Assembly: GCA_963669315.1 (NCBI GenBank) | Contig: OY770021.1 | Coordinates: 620,001 to 684,000 of the forward strand | From: SZUA-547 sp963669315 | Lineage (GTDB): Bacteria; Pseudomonadota; Alphaproteobacteria; Rhodobacterales; Rhodobacteraceae | Direction of reading: 5' to 3' | DNA length: 64,000 nt | Program-made: the position numbers and the translations under genes | The notes under the pieces: generated by a model | What the model was told of the DNA's origin: nothing | Databases searched by the model: none | Seen by the model: only the letters and a program-made list of their open reading frames with translations | Part shown: positions 26,574-36,506 of the stretch, piece after piece | How the letters are laid out: every line of letters starts with the position of its first letter | How positions within the stretch are numbered: position 1 is the stretch's first letter

Positions 26574-27644
26574 TCAGCGGTCCGCCAATTCGGGGCGCTC
26601 ATAGGCTTCGGGATAGGACATCGGGCGCAGCGGCCCCAGCGGCACCACATTATTCCACGACCGACCAAAATAGCCTTGGCGGCAATGCGTCAGAGAGTTG
26701 CTCGAGGCAACGCCGGGCAAAGCGTGGACGCGGCAGAGCCACCGCCAGAGATGGGGATAGTCCAATATCCGGGCGCCGTTCAGCTTCATGCGCACATAGT
26801 ACACGGGGTCATGGCGGTAGAGCGTCGGGAACAGGCGCAGATCGGCTTCGGTGAACGCGTCGCCCAGCAGGAATGGACGATTATCTGCGGCCAAGCGCTT
26901 CTCGAGCAGCTCTAGCGAATCGAAATAATTAGCGAACGCGACGGCGTAGACTTCCTGGCTGGAAAAAAACCCGGCCTTGTACGCGCCATTGTTGATATCG
27001 ACGTAGATTTGCGCATTCAAAAGGTCGATTTCTTCACCAAGACCGGCATTGTGCTCGCCTTCTGGGTAGAGATCGGGACGCGACTTGTCAGATAGAGCGC
27101 TTCCGAGCGGGCCAGCGTTCCGGTTCAGCATGCGAATGATTTCGGCGCTTTCATTCGACACGATACGTTTGGATTTCTTGTCATAGAGGATTGGCAGGCT
27201 GGCCTCATCCGACCCCTCGGCGGCGTAGATCTGGGTCACCAGCCGATAGCCCCGCCCGGTCGCCGTCTCCGCGGTGCATTCGGGCAATGGCGCGCCTGTG
27301 AGAGTCGCGATGCGGCCGGGGTTGAACTCCCAATACCCCTCGCCCGCCGGGTCGTCCGCGGTCGTTCGGTTGGGGAATACGACGTTGATCGAGATGCTGT
27401 CCTCAAGTCCGAGAACGGTCCGCGCCAACGTCGTACGATGACACCACGGGCAGTTCAGCGCCACGAAGAGGTGATAGCGGCCCGGTTCGGCGGGGAAATC
27501 GCCTTGCTCGCCAATCTGGTTTCGAACTCCGCTGACGCCGCGGACGAATTCGCCCTTCGCCCGGCGCATCGCAGCATCGTCCTGGGCCTCCTCTACGGAA
27601 GCGTCGTTAGCGTTGGCGGTCGATCGGGTCGTAGAGGCGGACAT
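26574..27644 (-). CDS. yqjG: Glutathionyl-hydroquinone reductase (Xi-class glutathione transferase, YqjG/ECM4 type)
   Basis: Cytosolic enzyme that reduces glutathionyl-hydroquinones. The catalytic motif NCPWCHRTTLAR carries the Xi-class cysteine of CPWC. ESAEIIRMLN (glutathione-binding SNES region) and the C-terminal FLLGDAFTEADLRLFPTLYRHDPVY, typical of this class, are present. The 356-residue length fits. It is divergent from the short-chain reductase gene across 143 nt. Confidence 0.93.
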   Translation of the reverse strand: MSASTTRSTANANDASVEEAQDDAAMRRAKGEFVRGVSGVRNQIGEQGDFPAEPGRYHLFVALNCPWCHRTTLARTVLGLEDSISINVVFPNRTTADDPAGEGYWEFNPGRIATLTGAPLPECTAETATGRGYRLVTQIYAAEGSDEASLPILYDKKSKRIVSNESAEIIRMLNRNAGPLGSALSDKSRPDLYPEGEHNAGLGEEIDLLNAQIYVDINNGAYKAGFFSSQEVYAVAFANYFDSLELLEKRLAADNRPFLLGDAFTEADLRLFPTLYRHDPVYYVRMKLNGARILDYPHLWRWLCRVHALPGVASSNSLTHCRQGYFGRSWNNVVPLGPLRPMSYPEAYERPELADR

Positions 27645-27787
27645 GCGAAATCTTCCAATGAAGGAGGCGCGCGGGGCGTTCCATATTTAACCATGCTCGC
27701 CTTCGGCCGCTATCGAGATGTGTCGGCGTGATCGCCGCTTGAAGACCTGCACTATGCTAGTGTGACGTCCGCTTAACGGGACACAGA

Positions 27788-28540
27788 ATGAGCACGGCAA
27801 TGAAAGACAAGGTGGCGCTTGTGACGGGCGCGTCGCGCGGCATCGGGTTCGCCATCGCGGAGAGACTCGCCGAAAATGGAGCGACGGTTTTTCTCAACGG
27901 CCGAAATGAGGGCAGGCTGACGCGCGCCGTTCAAGATCTCCGCGACAAGGGACACGATGCGCATGCAAAGGCTTTTGACGCGAGTGAGGAAGCCACTGTT
28001 AATGGAGCAGTCGACAGCATACTCGACCGCCATGGCCGTCTGGACATTCTGGTCAACAACGCCGGCGTTCTCCTGGCCAAGGATGTCTTTGAAACATCGC
28101 CGCAGGAATGGGACCACGTTCTGCGCAACAACCTGACCAGCGCGTTCCTGTGTTCTCGCGCCGCAATGCGCGCGATGCGAGACTGTGGGCATGGGGGCCG
28201 GATCATCATGATCGGCTCAACGGCCGGTCAGCGCGGGGCGCCGGCCGGAGTCGTCGCCTACAGTGCGTCCAAGGCAGGATTGGCCGGACTGGCGCAAACT
28301 CTCGCCTACACGGGCGCCCCTTTTGGCGTGACGGTAAACGTGGTCGCGCCAGGCATGATCGCAACGGAAATGCTCAAACAAGGGTTCGGATCGGACCTCG
28401 AAAAAGTGGCCGAGCGCGTTCCCTTGGGTCTGGGCGCGCCGCGTGACGTCGCCGAGGCCGTGCTTTTTCTCGCCGGCGAGTCAGGTCGTTACATCACGGG
28501 CGCCACTTTGGATGTGAACGGCGGCCTTTATCACCGATAG
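27788..28540 (+). CDS. Short-chain dehydrogenase/reductase (FabG-like)
   Basis: NAD(P)-dependent oxidoreductase of 250 residues with a classical SDR fold. It has the cofactor loop TGASRGIG near residue 15, NNAG, the catalytic Ser in IMIGSTAG, YSASK with catalytic Tyr and Lys, and the C-terminal GATLDVNGG. The arrangement is closest to 3-oxoacyl-ACP reductases, but it is not linked to fatty-acid genes. The substrate is open. It converges on the amidase gene with 16 nt between stops. Confidence 0.93.
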   Translation: MSTAMKDKVALVTGASRGIGFAIAERLAENGATVFLNGRNEGRLTRAVQDLRDKGHDAHAKAFDASEEATVNGAVDSILDRHGRLDILVNNAGVLLAKDVFETSPQEWDHVLRNNLTSAFLCSRAAMRAMRDCGHGGRIIMIGSTAGQRGAPAGVVAYSASKAGLAGLAQTLAYTGAPFGVTVNVVAPGMIATEMLKQGFGSDLEKVAERVPLGLGAPRDVAEAVLFLAGESGRYITGATLDVNGGLYHR

Positions 28541-28556
28541 CTGTTCAGGGCGGCGG

Positions 28557-29303
28557 TTAGGCGCCCGATATTCCTTTCAGCACCAACGCCTCCGCCTGCT
28601 TCACCGCTTCTCTGCTCAAAGGCGCGGCGACCTCTAATTGGCGGAAGCGGCGCTGGAAGGCGGTCAGGACGGCGCGGGTTTGGGTGTCCATTTTGCCGGT
28701 CTGATCGACCCGATATCCAATCTCGGCGGCGGCGCGCTGGAAGACAGAGACTGTTTCGGCGTCCACTTCGTCATCTGTGGGCGGGCCGGATGGCGCCGGA
28801 TCGACCCAGATCGAGAGTCCCTGCCGGGCCAGCCGCCGCCAGTCGAATTTCGCGCCGGGGTCTTCTTTCCGGGTCGGCGCAATGTCGGAATGGGCGAGCA
28901 CGTTCTCGGGCGGGACGCCCCAGCGATCCATGATCTGACGCAGCAGCGTCTCCAGCGCCGCCATCTGCGCCTCGGGGAAGGGCGGAGAACCGTCGGGCGG
29001 ACCGAGATTGACCAACTCGATCCCGATAGAGACATCGTTGAGATTGTCGTGTGCGCCCCAAGCGCCCGCCCCGGCATGCCAGGCGCGCGCCTCCTCGGCT
29101 ACCAGCTGCTCCAGCGCGCCATCCTCGGCGATCAGCCAGTGCGCGCTGACCTGAGCTTCAGGATTGCAGAGCCTTACGCGCGACGCCGCCAGCGGCATCT
29201 CGGTGTAGTGTAGAATCACGAAGGAGGGCTGAACTCCCGCTGGGCGCGGCCCAAAATTCGGCGAAGGGAAAGCCCCCTCTACTGACGCATGATTTTCCGC
29301 CAT
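28557..29303 (-). CDS. N-acetylmuramoyl-L-alanine amidase (AmiD type) with peptidoglycan-binding domain
   Basis: Zinc amidase of the Amidase_2 family that cleaves the MurNAc-L-Ala bond of peptidoglycan or muropeptides. Zinc ligands are visible as His in VILHYTEM, His in AWHAG-side context and Asp/His in LAHSDIAPTRKEDPG. SAHWLIAEDG is the family strand. A C-terminal peptidoglycan-binding helical domain follows (VSVFQRAAAEIGYRV, VLTAFQRRFRQ). The start at ATG 29303 (MAENHASVEG) leaves 248 residues with no evident export signal, which would make it cytoplasmic unless a longer start is used. Confidence 0.9.
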   Translation of the reverse strand: MAENHASVEGAFPSPNFGPRPAGVQPSFVILHYTEMPLAASRVRLCNPEAQVSAHWLIAEDGALEQLVAEEARAWHAGAGAWGAHDNLNDVSIGIELVNLGPPDGSPPFPEAQMAALETLLRQIMDRWGVPPENVLAHSDIAPTRKEDPGAKFDWRRLARQGLSIWVDPAPSGPPTDDEVDAETVSVFQRAAAEIGYRVDQTGKMDTQTRAVLTAFQRRFRQLEVAAPLSREAVKQAEALVLKGISGA

Positions 29304-29889
29304 GATGCCCTTCTCTTTCGCCAACGGAATCACGGGCGCGCCCAGATGTCCACCTCTCGCCCCCTGCAAAACCGCGTCGCGCCGAATGGCGAGATCTGTG
29401 CGCGCCCGGCGCGCGGTCTAATGATGGGCAATCGCGGCGGGCGGCTGCATGGACCGGATCAGCGGCTGGGAATCCGCCGCTGGGCGTCGAAAGCTTGGAT
29501 TTCCTGCCGCCTGTCGTTCAACAACCGCCGTCGTCAGGTGATGAACGCGGGCTACACAGAACTGTTCTTCCTTGATGAGGCGACTGCGCTTGCCGCCGGT
29601 CACCGCCCTTGTTTCGAGTGCAGGCGGAAGCAGGCGCTGGCTTTCGCTGAGGCGTGGGCGAACGCGGCGGGGTTGGCCGATCGCCCTCGTGCGCCGGAGA
29701 TGGATGCGGTTCTGCACGCGGAGAGGCTGGGCGACTGCGATACGATTCGGCTTGGCGATGCGCCGGATGGCGTGATGGTCCGTTTGGCGGACGGCCCCGC
29801 CTTGATCTGGGGCGGCGCGCTGCGCCCATGGAGCTTTGACGGCTACGCCACACCGCGTCCGCTGAACCCGGACGCAAAAGCGCTGGCGC

Positions 29890-30765
<876 letters not shown>

Positions 30766-30904
30766 GGGCGGGCCATAGCAGGCTGACGGGGCGGCTTAAA
30801 GTCATTGCGGTCGGCCTCTTGGAATTGGAAATAAACTTTCCAATATAACTCCCAAGCGACGTATTCTTTCGCCAACGTCAATTTCTGATCGAGAGGGTAG
30901 AGCC

Positions 30905-31054
30905 ATGAAAGACAAAGAAATCCAAGCGTTTCTGAAAGAGATCAAGAAAGAAGAGAAATTCAAGGCCAAGGAGGAAAAGTTGGATAAACTGGCCGCCAAA
31001 CCGCTGAAAATGCTGGAGAAGATCGCCAAGGAAAACAAGGACATGAAGATGTAG
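30905..31054 (+). CDS. Very small lysine-rich helical protein
   Basis: A 49-residue ORF starting MKDKEIQAFLKEIKKEEK, about one third Lys and one fifth Glu, with no Pro or Gly breaking the predicted helix until the middle. It is preceded by GAGAGGGTAGAGCC, a good ribosome-binding site. It is A-rich and unlike the surrounding high-GC genes. It stands 60 nt before the larger Lys-rich gene and the two probably form one unit. No family recognised. Confidence 0.65.
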   Translation: MKDKEIQAFLKEIKKEEKFKAKEEKLDKLAAKPLKMLEKIAKENKDMKM

Positions 31055-31114
31055 CCGTCCTTTCCGGGCACCCAACGCAGCAACAGCAGATTATCGGCAG
31101 GAGGAACAGCGCCA

Positions 31115-31552
31115 ATGCCCAACAAACTATCAAAACTGACGAACGACGCCAAAAAGTTGAACGCCGATTGCGCGCGTATGCATACTAAATTCTTTCAGCT
31201 CACCTATAAAATTCGACTTGGGCACGACGATTGGAAGAAGGCTCACAAGCTGTATGAGAAGGCAGGCGATAATGCCAAGAAAGAAAAATACAAAAAAATT
31301 ATGATGGATCTATACAAAAAGGATAGAAAATTAAGGGCTGAGCGAGACAGAACCGTAAAAATATTTAGAACATACCATAATAGATATGCTAACTGCTATA
31401 AGCTACTTAGCGATGTTCTTACCGATCGCCAGATCAATACGAAATGGAAAAGGGCTTCAACCACCAAGGAAGCTCTCAAAATCGGGAACGAGCTCGGAAA
31501 GCTTTTGAGCAAGTATGACAGGTTCAACCAGGATCTGATGAAAGGGTTTTGA
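31115..31552 (+). CDS. Lysine-rich helical protein of unknown function
   Basis: A 145-residue basic protein with an excellent ribosome-binding site (AGGAGGAACAGCGCC before ATG). It is Lys/Tyr/Asn-rich, with long helical stretches such as YEKAGDNAKKEKYKKIMMDL, and has no membrane segment or signal. Codons are strongly A/T-ending compared with all neighbours. I recognise no domain. The pair with the 49-residue ORF is inserted between rluB and tadA, which are otherwise often adjacent and divergent in alphaproteobacteria. Confidence 0.75.
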   Translation: MPNKLSKLTNDAKKLNADCARMHTKFFQLTYKIRLGHDDWKKAHKLYEKAGDNAKKEKYKKIMMDLYKKDRKLRAERDRTVKIFRTYHNRYANCYKLLSDVLTDRQINTKWKRASTTKEALKIGNELGKLLSKYDRFNQDLMKGF

Positions 31553-31670
31553 CGCGGTCTGACACCTCCCAATTTTAGTTGCGTAGGTGTGGCGCGGCGG
31601 CGGGATGGTTCCGCCGCCATTTTCGTTTCCACTTGCGAGGGCGGCCGGGCTTTCGCAGTCTCGCGCCCCT

Positions 31671-32126
31671 ATGACCCAGTTCAACAGCCATATGGACGCC
31701 GCGTTGGCCGAGGCCCGCGCTGCGGCCGATCGCGGCGAGACGCCCGTGGGGGCGGCGCTCGTCGATCCGGCGTCGGGCGAGGTCGTCGCGCGGGCTGGGA
31801 ACCGTACAAGGGAACTCAATGACCCTACCGCCCATGCGGAGGTTCTGGCGATCCGGCAGGCCTGCGCGGGGCGGGGCTCGGAACGGCTGCCGGGGCTCGA
31901 CATATACGTGACGCTGGAGCCCTGCCCGATGTGCGCGACGGCGATCAGCTTCGCCCGCATCCGGAGGCTCTATTATGGCGCAGCGGACCCAAAGGGCGGC
32001 GGCGTCGATCATGGGCCGCGGATCTATGCGCAGACGACCTGCCACCACTCGCCGGAAGTCTATAGCGGGATCGGCGAGGCCGAGGCGGCGGAGATTTTGC
32101 GGGCGTTTTTCAGGAGTAGGCGATGA
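31671..32126 (+). CDS. tadA: tRNA-specific adenosine deaminase TadA
   Basis: Zinc deaminase converting the wobble adenosine of tRNA-Arg(ACG) to inosine. It has the zinc ligand and catalytic Glu in PTAHAEVLAI, the PCPMCATAI cysteines and RIRRLYYGAADPKGG, the segment typical of TadA rather than free-base deaminases. The start at ATG 31671 (MTQFNSHMDAAL) gives the usual size of 151 residues. The stop overlaps the next gene by 4 nt (ATGA). Confidence 0.92.
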   Translation: MTQFNSHMDAALAEARAAADRGETPVGAALVDPASGEVVARAGNRTRELNDPTAHAEVLAIRQACAGRGSERLPGLDIYVTLEPCPMCATAISFARIRRLYYGAADPKGGGVDHGPRIYAQTTCHHSPEVYSGIGEAEAAEILRAFFRSRR

Positions 32127-32662
32127 CGGACGGGCCGAAGCCGGAGATCGACTTTCGAGAGAGCCTGCCAGGCGACATCCCATCTCTTGAAGAACTGTAC
32201 CCGGCCGCATTTCCGGATGAGGATCTTCTGCCGCTGGTGTCGGATTTGCTGCGCGAGAGCGATGCGGTGTTGTCGCTGGTCGCAATCGTCGGCGGCGCAC
32301 TGGCGGGGAGCATCATGTTCACCACATGCGGCGTCGAGGGGCGCACGGAGACGGTCGCGCTTCTGGCGCCGCTCTGCGTCGCGCCGGACCTACAGAAGCG
32401 GGGCGTCGGAGGCGCCTTGATCCGGGAGGGTTTGCGGCGCGCGAAGACCTCGGACGCGACGCATATACTCGTGCTGGGAGACCCAAACTACTATGCGCGC
32501 TTCGGATTCGAGACCGAGACCGGCGTCGCCCCGCCATACCCACTGCCGGACGAATGGCGCGAGGCGTGGCGATCGATCACTATACGGGATGTGGAGCGGC
32601 CTTTGCGAGGCAAGCTTCAACCGCCGGAGCTTTGGCTGAGACCGGAGCTGTGGGGGCCATGA
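32123..32662 (+). CDS. GNAT-family N-acetyltransferase (YhbS-like)
   Basis: Acetyl-CoA-dependent acyltransferase of 179 residues. It has LAPLCVAPDLQKRGVGGALI, the acetyl-CoA loop with the Q/RxxGxG/A pattern, and ILVLGDPNYYARFGFE, diagnostic of the YhbS subgroup. The substrate is unknown. It is coupled to tadA by an ATGA overlap. Downstream it converges on the YciI-like gene, 9 nt between stops. Confidence 0.9.
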   Translation: MTDGPKPEIDFRESLPGDIPSLEELYPAAFPDEDLLPLVSDLLRESDAVLSLVAIVGGALAGSIMFTTCGVEGRTETVALLAPLCVAPDLQKRGVGGALIREGLRRAKTSDATHILVLGDPNYYARFGFETETGVAPPYPLPDEWREAWRSITIRDVERPLRGKLQPPELWLRPELWGP

Positions 32663-32671
32663 GGTGCCCCC

Positions 32672-32980
32672 TCACCCCATGCTCTTGACCTCGCTGACCT
32701 GAAGGTCGCCGATCTCAAGAAACGGGCAGGATTGCGCCATCTCCAGCGCTTCGTCGAAGTTGTTGGCGTGGACCACGGTGAAGCCGTTCATGCAATCCGG
32801 CCCCGCCTCCGACACGCCCGCGGCGCTGACCCGTTTCGACGGGCCCAGCGGCGTGCCGGGGTTGAGGACATGTTCGCCGATCCCCTCCAGCCAATCGTGC
32901 CATTTCTGGCGCTGCGCGGCGCCGGCTTCGGGAGTCTCGGGCTCCGCCCCGCCCAGATAGGCGATGATGTATTCCGGCAT
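32672..32980 (-). CDS. YciI-related (YCII domain) small protein
   Basis: A 102-residue dimeric ferredoxin-like fold protein. It has MPEYIIAYLGG at the start, a WHDWLEGIGEHVLNPG helix-turn, and a C-terminal ANNFDEALEMAQSCPFL block, the usual YCII layout. Members are small enzymes or accessory domains of mostly unknown role. It lies 9 nt after the metallo-hydrolase gene on the same strand and is probably cotranscribed. Confidence 0.85.
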   Translation of the reverse strand: MPEYIIAYLGGAEPETPEAGAAQRQKWHDWLEGIGEHVLNPGTPLGPSKRVSAAGVSEAGPDCMNGFTVVHANNFDEALEMAQSCPFLEIGDLQVSEVKSMG

Positions 32981-32989
32981 GTCGTCCTC

Positions 32990-33685
32990 TTACAGCTCCA
33001 CCGCGCCCATCACGTCCGGCGCATGCACCGTGGTCGGCGCCATCTCCGCCACGAACTCGTCCGCAGACGGGGCGAGCGGCGGCGTGAAGGTCTTGTAATG
33101 GCACGGGATGACGTCGGTGAAGTTGAAGAACTTTTTGCAGGCGAAGGCGGCGCGCTTGGCGTCCATGGTGAAATGCCCGCCGATGGGCACGATGCCGATC
33201 TCGGGCTGATGCAGTTCCTCGAACAGCGCCATGTCGGCGAAGACGTCGGTGTCGCCCATGAAATAGATCGTCTTGCCCTCGCCCTCGATCATGAAGCCGG
33301 ACTCGGACCCGACCGCGACCGGGCCATCCTCGGCCTGGAACGCGCTGGAATGAACCGCGTTGACCATGGTCACGTTGACGCCGCCCAGTTGCACGGTTCC
33401 GCCCTTGTTGAAGCCGACCGCCTCGAACCCGCCCTTCTCGCCAAGATAGGAGACGAGATCGAACACGCCATAAAGCGGCGCGCCCGTCTTTGGCACCACA
33501 TCGACTATAGCGCTCGCATGATCGAAATGACCGTGGGAGAGCAGCACGGCGGTGGTCCCGGCGATCGCCTCGTCCAGATTCGCCTCATCGAAGACCGGAT
33601 TGCCCTTCAGCCACGGATCGATCAGCAGCACCTGATCCTCGATCTCGATGCGAAAGGCGGAATGGCCATGCCAGGTGATTTTCAT
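32990..33685 (-). CDS. Metal-dependent hydrolase, UPF0173 type (metallo-beta-lactamase fold)
   Basis: Predicted cytoplasmic hydrolase of 231 residues starting MKITWHGHSAF. The metal-binding LSHGHFDHA motif, NAVHSSAF, FMGDTDVFADM with the bridging Asp, and the C-terminal His in VIPCHYKTF are all visible. These form the standard UPF0173 series. The substrate is unknown. The start follows a GGGAGAGAAACGCA stretch. Confidence 0.9.
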   Translation of the reverse strand: MKITWHGHSAFRIEIEDQVLLIDPWLKGNPVFDEANLDEAIAGTTAVLLSHGHFDHASAIVDVVPKTGAPLYGVFDLVSYLGEKGGFEAVGFNKGGTVQLGGVNVTMVNAVHSSAFQAEDGPVAVGSESGFMIEGEGKTIYFMGDTDVFADMALFEELHQPEIGIVPIGGHFTMDAKRAAFACKKFFNFTDVIPCHYKTFTPPLAPSADEFVAEMAPTTVHAPDVMGAVEL

Positions 33686-33821
33686 TGCGTTTCTCTCCCT
33701 TCGGACGTTCTTGTCGCGGACACGATTAATGCAAGGGCCCGCGCGGTCAACCGTCGATGCGGGGTTGGAGCGTCGCATCCGTGGCGCTACATGCCGCAAC
33801 AGGACCCTGCAGGAGCGCGGC

Positions 33822-34526
33822 ATGGACTGGACCAAGTATATCGACGGCTATTGTGAGCGGGTGGACCCGAGCTATTGGTCCGAGCCGGTCAACGCCGTCT
33901 CGAACATCGCCTTCATCATCGCGGCGGCGCTGGCGCTGAGGGAGGCGAGGGCGCGGGGCGCGCTGGACGCAGGCATGGCGTGGCTGATCTTTCTGGTGAC
34001 CGTGACCGGCGTTGGGTCGTACCTGTTTCACACCCATGCGCAGATGTGGGCGGCGATGGCGGACACGACGCCGATCATGTTGTTCATCCTCTCCTATCTG
34101 GCGCTTTCTATGCGGCGCTATTTCGGGCTGAGCTGGTGGGCCGCCGGGGGGATCACTGTCGGGTTCCTGCTGCTCTCCTCCGGCTTCCGGCCCGCACTCG
34201 GCTACTTGATGGACTACCCCTACGGTATGAGCCCGTTCAACGGGTCCGAGGGCTATTTCCCCGCATTCATCGCGCTGATGGTGGTGGGTTGGATCCTCAG
34301 GCGGCGGGATCATCCGGCCGCGCTCTGGATCGGAGGGACGGCGTTCATCTTCGCCGTATCGCTGACCTTTCGGACCATGGACAACGATGTCTGCTACGGC
34401 TTCCCGCTGGGTACGCATTTCATGTGGCACATCCTGAATGGCGTGGTGCTGGGCACGCTGCTGATCGCGATGATCCGGCATGGGAAGGCGCCCGCCCCGC
34501 TTGCGCCACGCGCGACCGGCGGCTAA
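33822..34526 (+). CDS. Ceramidase-family (CREST superfamily) membrane protein
   Basis: A polytopic membrane hydrolase of 234 residues with about seven hydrophobic helices. The N terminus MDWTKYIDGYCERV precedes YWSEPVNAVSNIAF. The predicted zinc and catalytic residues are in GVGSYLFHTHAQMW, MADTTPI and the C-terminal GTHFMWHILN. Eukaryotic relatives hydrolyse ceramide. The bacterial substrate is unproved, and no sphingolipid synthesis gene is in this window. AGGAG lies 6 nt before the start at 33822. Confidence 0.85.
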   Translation: MDWTKYIDGYCERVDPSYWSEPVNAVSNIAFIIAAALALREARARGALDAGMAWLIFLVTVTGVGSYLFHTHAQMWAAMADTTPIMLFILSYLALSMRRYFGLSWWAAGGITVGFLLLSSGFRPALGYLMDYPYGMSPFNGSEGYFPAFIALMVVGWILRRRDHPAALWIGGTAFIFAVSLTFRTMDNDVCYGFPLGTHFMWHILNGVVLGTLLIAMIRHGKAPAPLAPRATGG

Positions 34527-34577
34527 ACCCCGGCTCGGCCCCTTTTACAGGGATATTCCGGGATCGAGAGGACGCCC

Positions 34578-34865
34578 ATGTCGGTCGACAAGGACACCGT
34601 GCGCCGCGCCGCGCATCTGGCGCGCATCGCCGTTGACGAGGATCAGCTTGCGCCGATGGCCGAGAAGCTTTCGGGCATTCTCGACTGGATCGAGCAGCTC
34701 AACGAGGTTGATATCGAGGGCGTGGAGCCGATGACCTCGGTCACGCCGATGCGGCTGAAACGGCGCGACGACGTGGTGACCGATGGCGACCGGCAGGGCG
34801 ATGTGCTGGCAAACGCCCCCGACGCGCGTGAGGGCTTTTTCGCCGTGCCGAAAGTAGTGGAGTAA
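34578..34865 (+). CDS. gatC: Aspartyl/glutamyl-tRNA amidotransferase subunit C
   Basis: Small 95-residue subunit stabilising GatA-GatB, which converts misacylated Glu-tRNA(Gln) or Asp-tRNA(Asn). It has VRRAAHLARIAVDEDQL, GILDWIEQLNEVD and VTPMRLKRRDDVV, the usual three segments. It starts after GAGAGGACGCCC and is followed 5 nt later by gatA. Confidence 0.95.
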   Translation: MSVDKDTVRRAAHLARIAVDEDQLAPMAEKLSGILDWIEQLNEVDIEGVEPMTSVTPMRLKRRDDVVTDGDRQGDVLANAPDAREGFFAVPKVVE

Positions 34866-34870
34866 GCGCG

Positions 34871-36355
34871 ATGACCCTCAACAACCTGACCATCGCCGAG
34901 GCCCGCGACGGGCTGCGCAAGGGCGACTTCACCTCTCGCGAGATCACGGCGGACTGCCTGGCGGCGATCGACGCGGCGGACGACCTTAACGCCGTCGTGC
35001 ACAAGACGCCGGAAAAGGCGCTCGCCATGGCCGACGCGGCGGATGCGCGGATCAAGGCCGGGGACGCCCCGGCGATGTGCGGCGTGCCGCTGGGCATCAA
35101 AGACCTGTTCTGCACCGAAGGCGTGGAGAGCCAGGCGGCCTCCAACATCCTGACCGAGTTCAAGCCGCGCTATGAATCCACCGTCACCAGCCAGCTTTGG
35201 GGCTCGGGCGCGGTGATGCTTGGCAAGCTGAACATGGACGAATTCGCCATGGGCAGCTCCAACGAGACCTCTTGTTACGGCCCGGTGAGGAACCCGTGGC
35301 GCGCCAGGGGTGGCAATATGGACCTGACGCCGGGCGGCAGCTCAGGCGGCTCGGCCTCGGCGGTGGCTGCGGATCTCTGCCTTGCGGCGACCGGCACCGA
35401 CACTGGCGGCTCGATCCGCCAGCCCGCGGCCTTCACCGGCATTGTGGGGGTGAAACCGACCTATGGGCGCTGCTCTCGCTGGGGCATCGTCGCCTTCGCC
35501 TCCTCGCTGGATCAGGCCGGGCCGATGACCAAGACGGTGCGGGACGCGGCGATTATGCTGGAGGCGATGGTCGGCGAGGATCCGAAGGATTCGACCTCCG
35601 CGCCAATCCAGGTTCCGAATTTCGAGGCGGCGCTGACGGGGGATATTCGCGGCAATACCATCGGCATTCCGGCCGAATACCGGATTGACGGCATGCCGGA
35701 TGAGATCGAGGCGCTCTGGGCTGAGGGCCGCGAGATGCTGCAGGATGCGGGCGCGAAGATCGTCGACATCTCTCTGCCGCACACGAAATACGCCCTTCCC
35801 GCCTATTACATCATCGCGCCCGCCGAGGCGTCCTCGAACCTCGCCCGGTATGACGGCGTGCGTTATGGCCAGCGGGCCGAGACCTCGCCCCGCGACGGCA
35901 TTACAGAGATGTTCGAGAAGACCCGCGCCGAGGGCTTCGGGGCGGAGGTGAAGCGCCGGGTGATGATCGGCGCCTATGTGCTCTCCGCCGGGTATTACGA
36001 CGCGTACTATCTGCGCGCGCAGAAGGTGCGGACGCTGATCAAGCGCGATTTCGAGCTGGTTTTCGCCGACGGGGTGGATTTCATCCTGACCCCGGCCACG
36101 CCCTCGGCCGCATTCGGCCTCGGCGAGATCGGCATGGATGACCCGGTGAAGATGTATCTCAACGACGTCTTCACGGTGACGGTGAACCTGGCTGGCCTGC
36201 CGGGGATTTCGGTGCCCGCTGGCCTCGACGGGTCGGGCCTGCCGCTGGGCCTGCAGCTGATCGGCCAGCCCTGGGGCGAGGCGGAGCTGCTGAACGCCGC
36301 ATCCGTGATCGAAAGCGCCGCCGGGTTCAGCGCCAAGCCGGAGAAGTGGTGGTAG
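34871..36355 (+). CDS. gatA: Aspartyl/glutamyl-tRNA amidotransferase subunit A
   Basis: Amidase subunit releasing ammonia from glutamine for tRNA-dependent amidation. The amidase catalytic triad Lys-cisSer-Ser is seen as GIKDLF, then PGGSSGGSASAVAA, with TGTDTGGSIRQPAAF carrying the cis-Ser. It has 494 residues. No gatB lies in this window; in related genomes it is often nearby but separate. Confidence 0.97.
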   Translation: MTLNNLTIAEARDGLRKGDFTSREITADCLAAIDAADDLNAVVHKTPEKALAMADAADARIKAGDAPAMCGVPLGIKDLFCTEGVESQAASNILTEFKPRYESTVTSQLWGSGAVMLGKLNMDEFAMGSSNETSCYGPVRNPWRARGGNMDLTPGGSSGGSASAVAADLCLAATGTDTGGSIRQPAAFTGIVGVKPTYGRCSRWGIVAFASSLDQAGPMTKTVRDAAIMLEAMVGEDPKDSTSAPIQVPNFEAALTGDIRGNTIGIPAEYRIDGMPDEIEALWAEGREMLQDAGAKIVDISLPHTKYALPAYYIIAPAEASSNLARYDGVRYGQRAETSPRDGITEMFEKTRAEGFGAEVKRRVMIGAYVLSAGYYDAYYLRAQKVRTLIKRDFELVFADGVDFILTPATPSAAFGLGEIGMDDPVKMYLNDVFTVTVNLAGLPGISVPAGLDGSGLPLGLQLIGQPWGEAELLNAASVIESAAGFSAKPEKWW

Positions 36356-36408
36356 AGGGCAATTGGCCTATAGCATTACCTGACCCGAGCGCCGGCCCGA
36401 AGGTAGAC

Positions 36409-36506
36409 GTTTCGCGCCCTCCACTAGTCAATCTTGGTGGGCGCGATAGGGCTACGGCCCTCAGGCTTGAAATAAATACTGGTAGATAGCTCCTCCATCT
36501 TGGAGG
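36409..36506. other. Two hairpins in the gatA-DUF3124 intergenic region
   Basis: Stem one pairs CGCGCCC (36413-36419) with GGGCGCG (36439-36445) around a 19-nt loop. Stem two pairs CCTCCA (36492-36497) with TGGAGG (36501-36506) around a 3-nt loop. Neither is followed by a T-run on the plus strand. The right arms share the word ATCTTGG followed by TGG or AGG. They may end the gatCA transcript or form part of the leader of the next gene. Confidence 0.35.
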
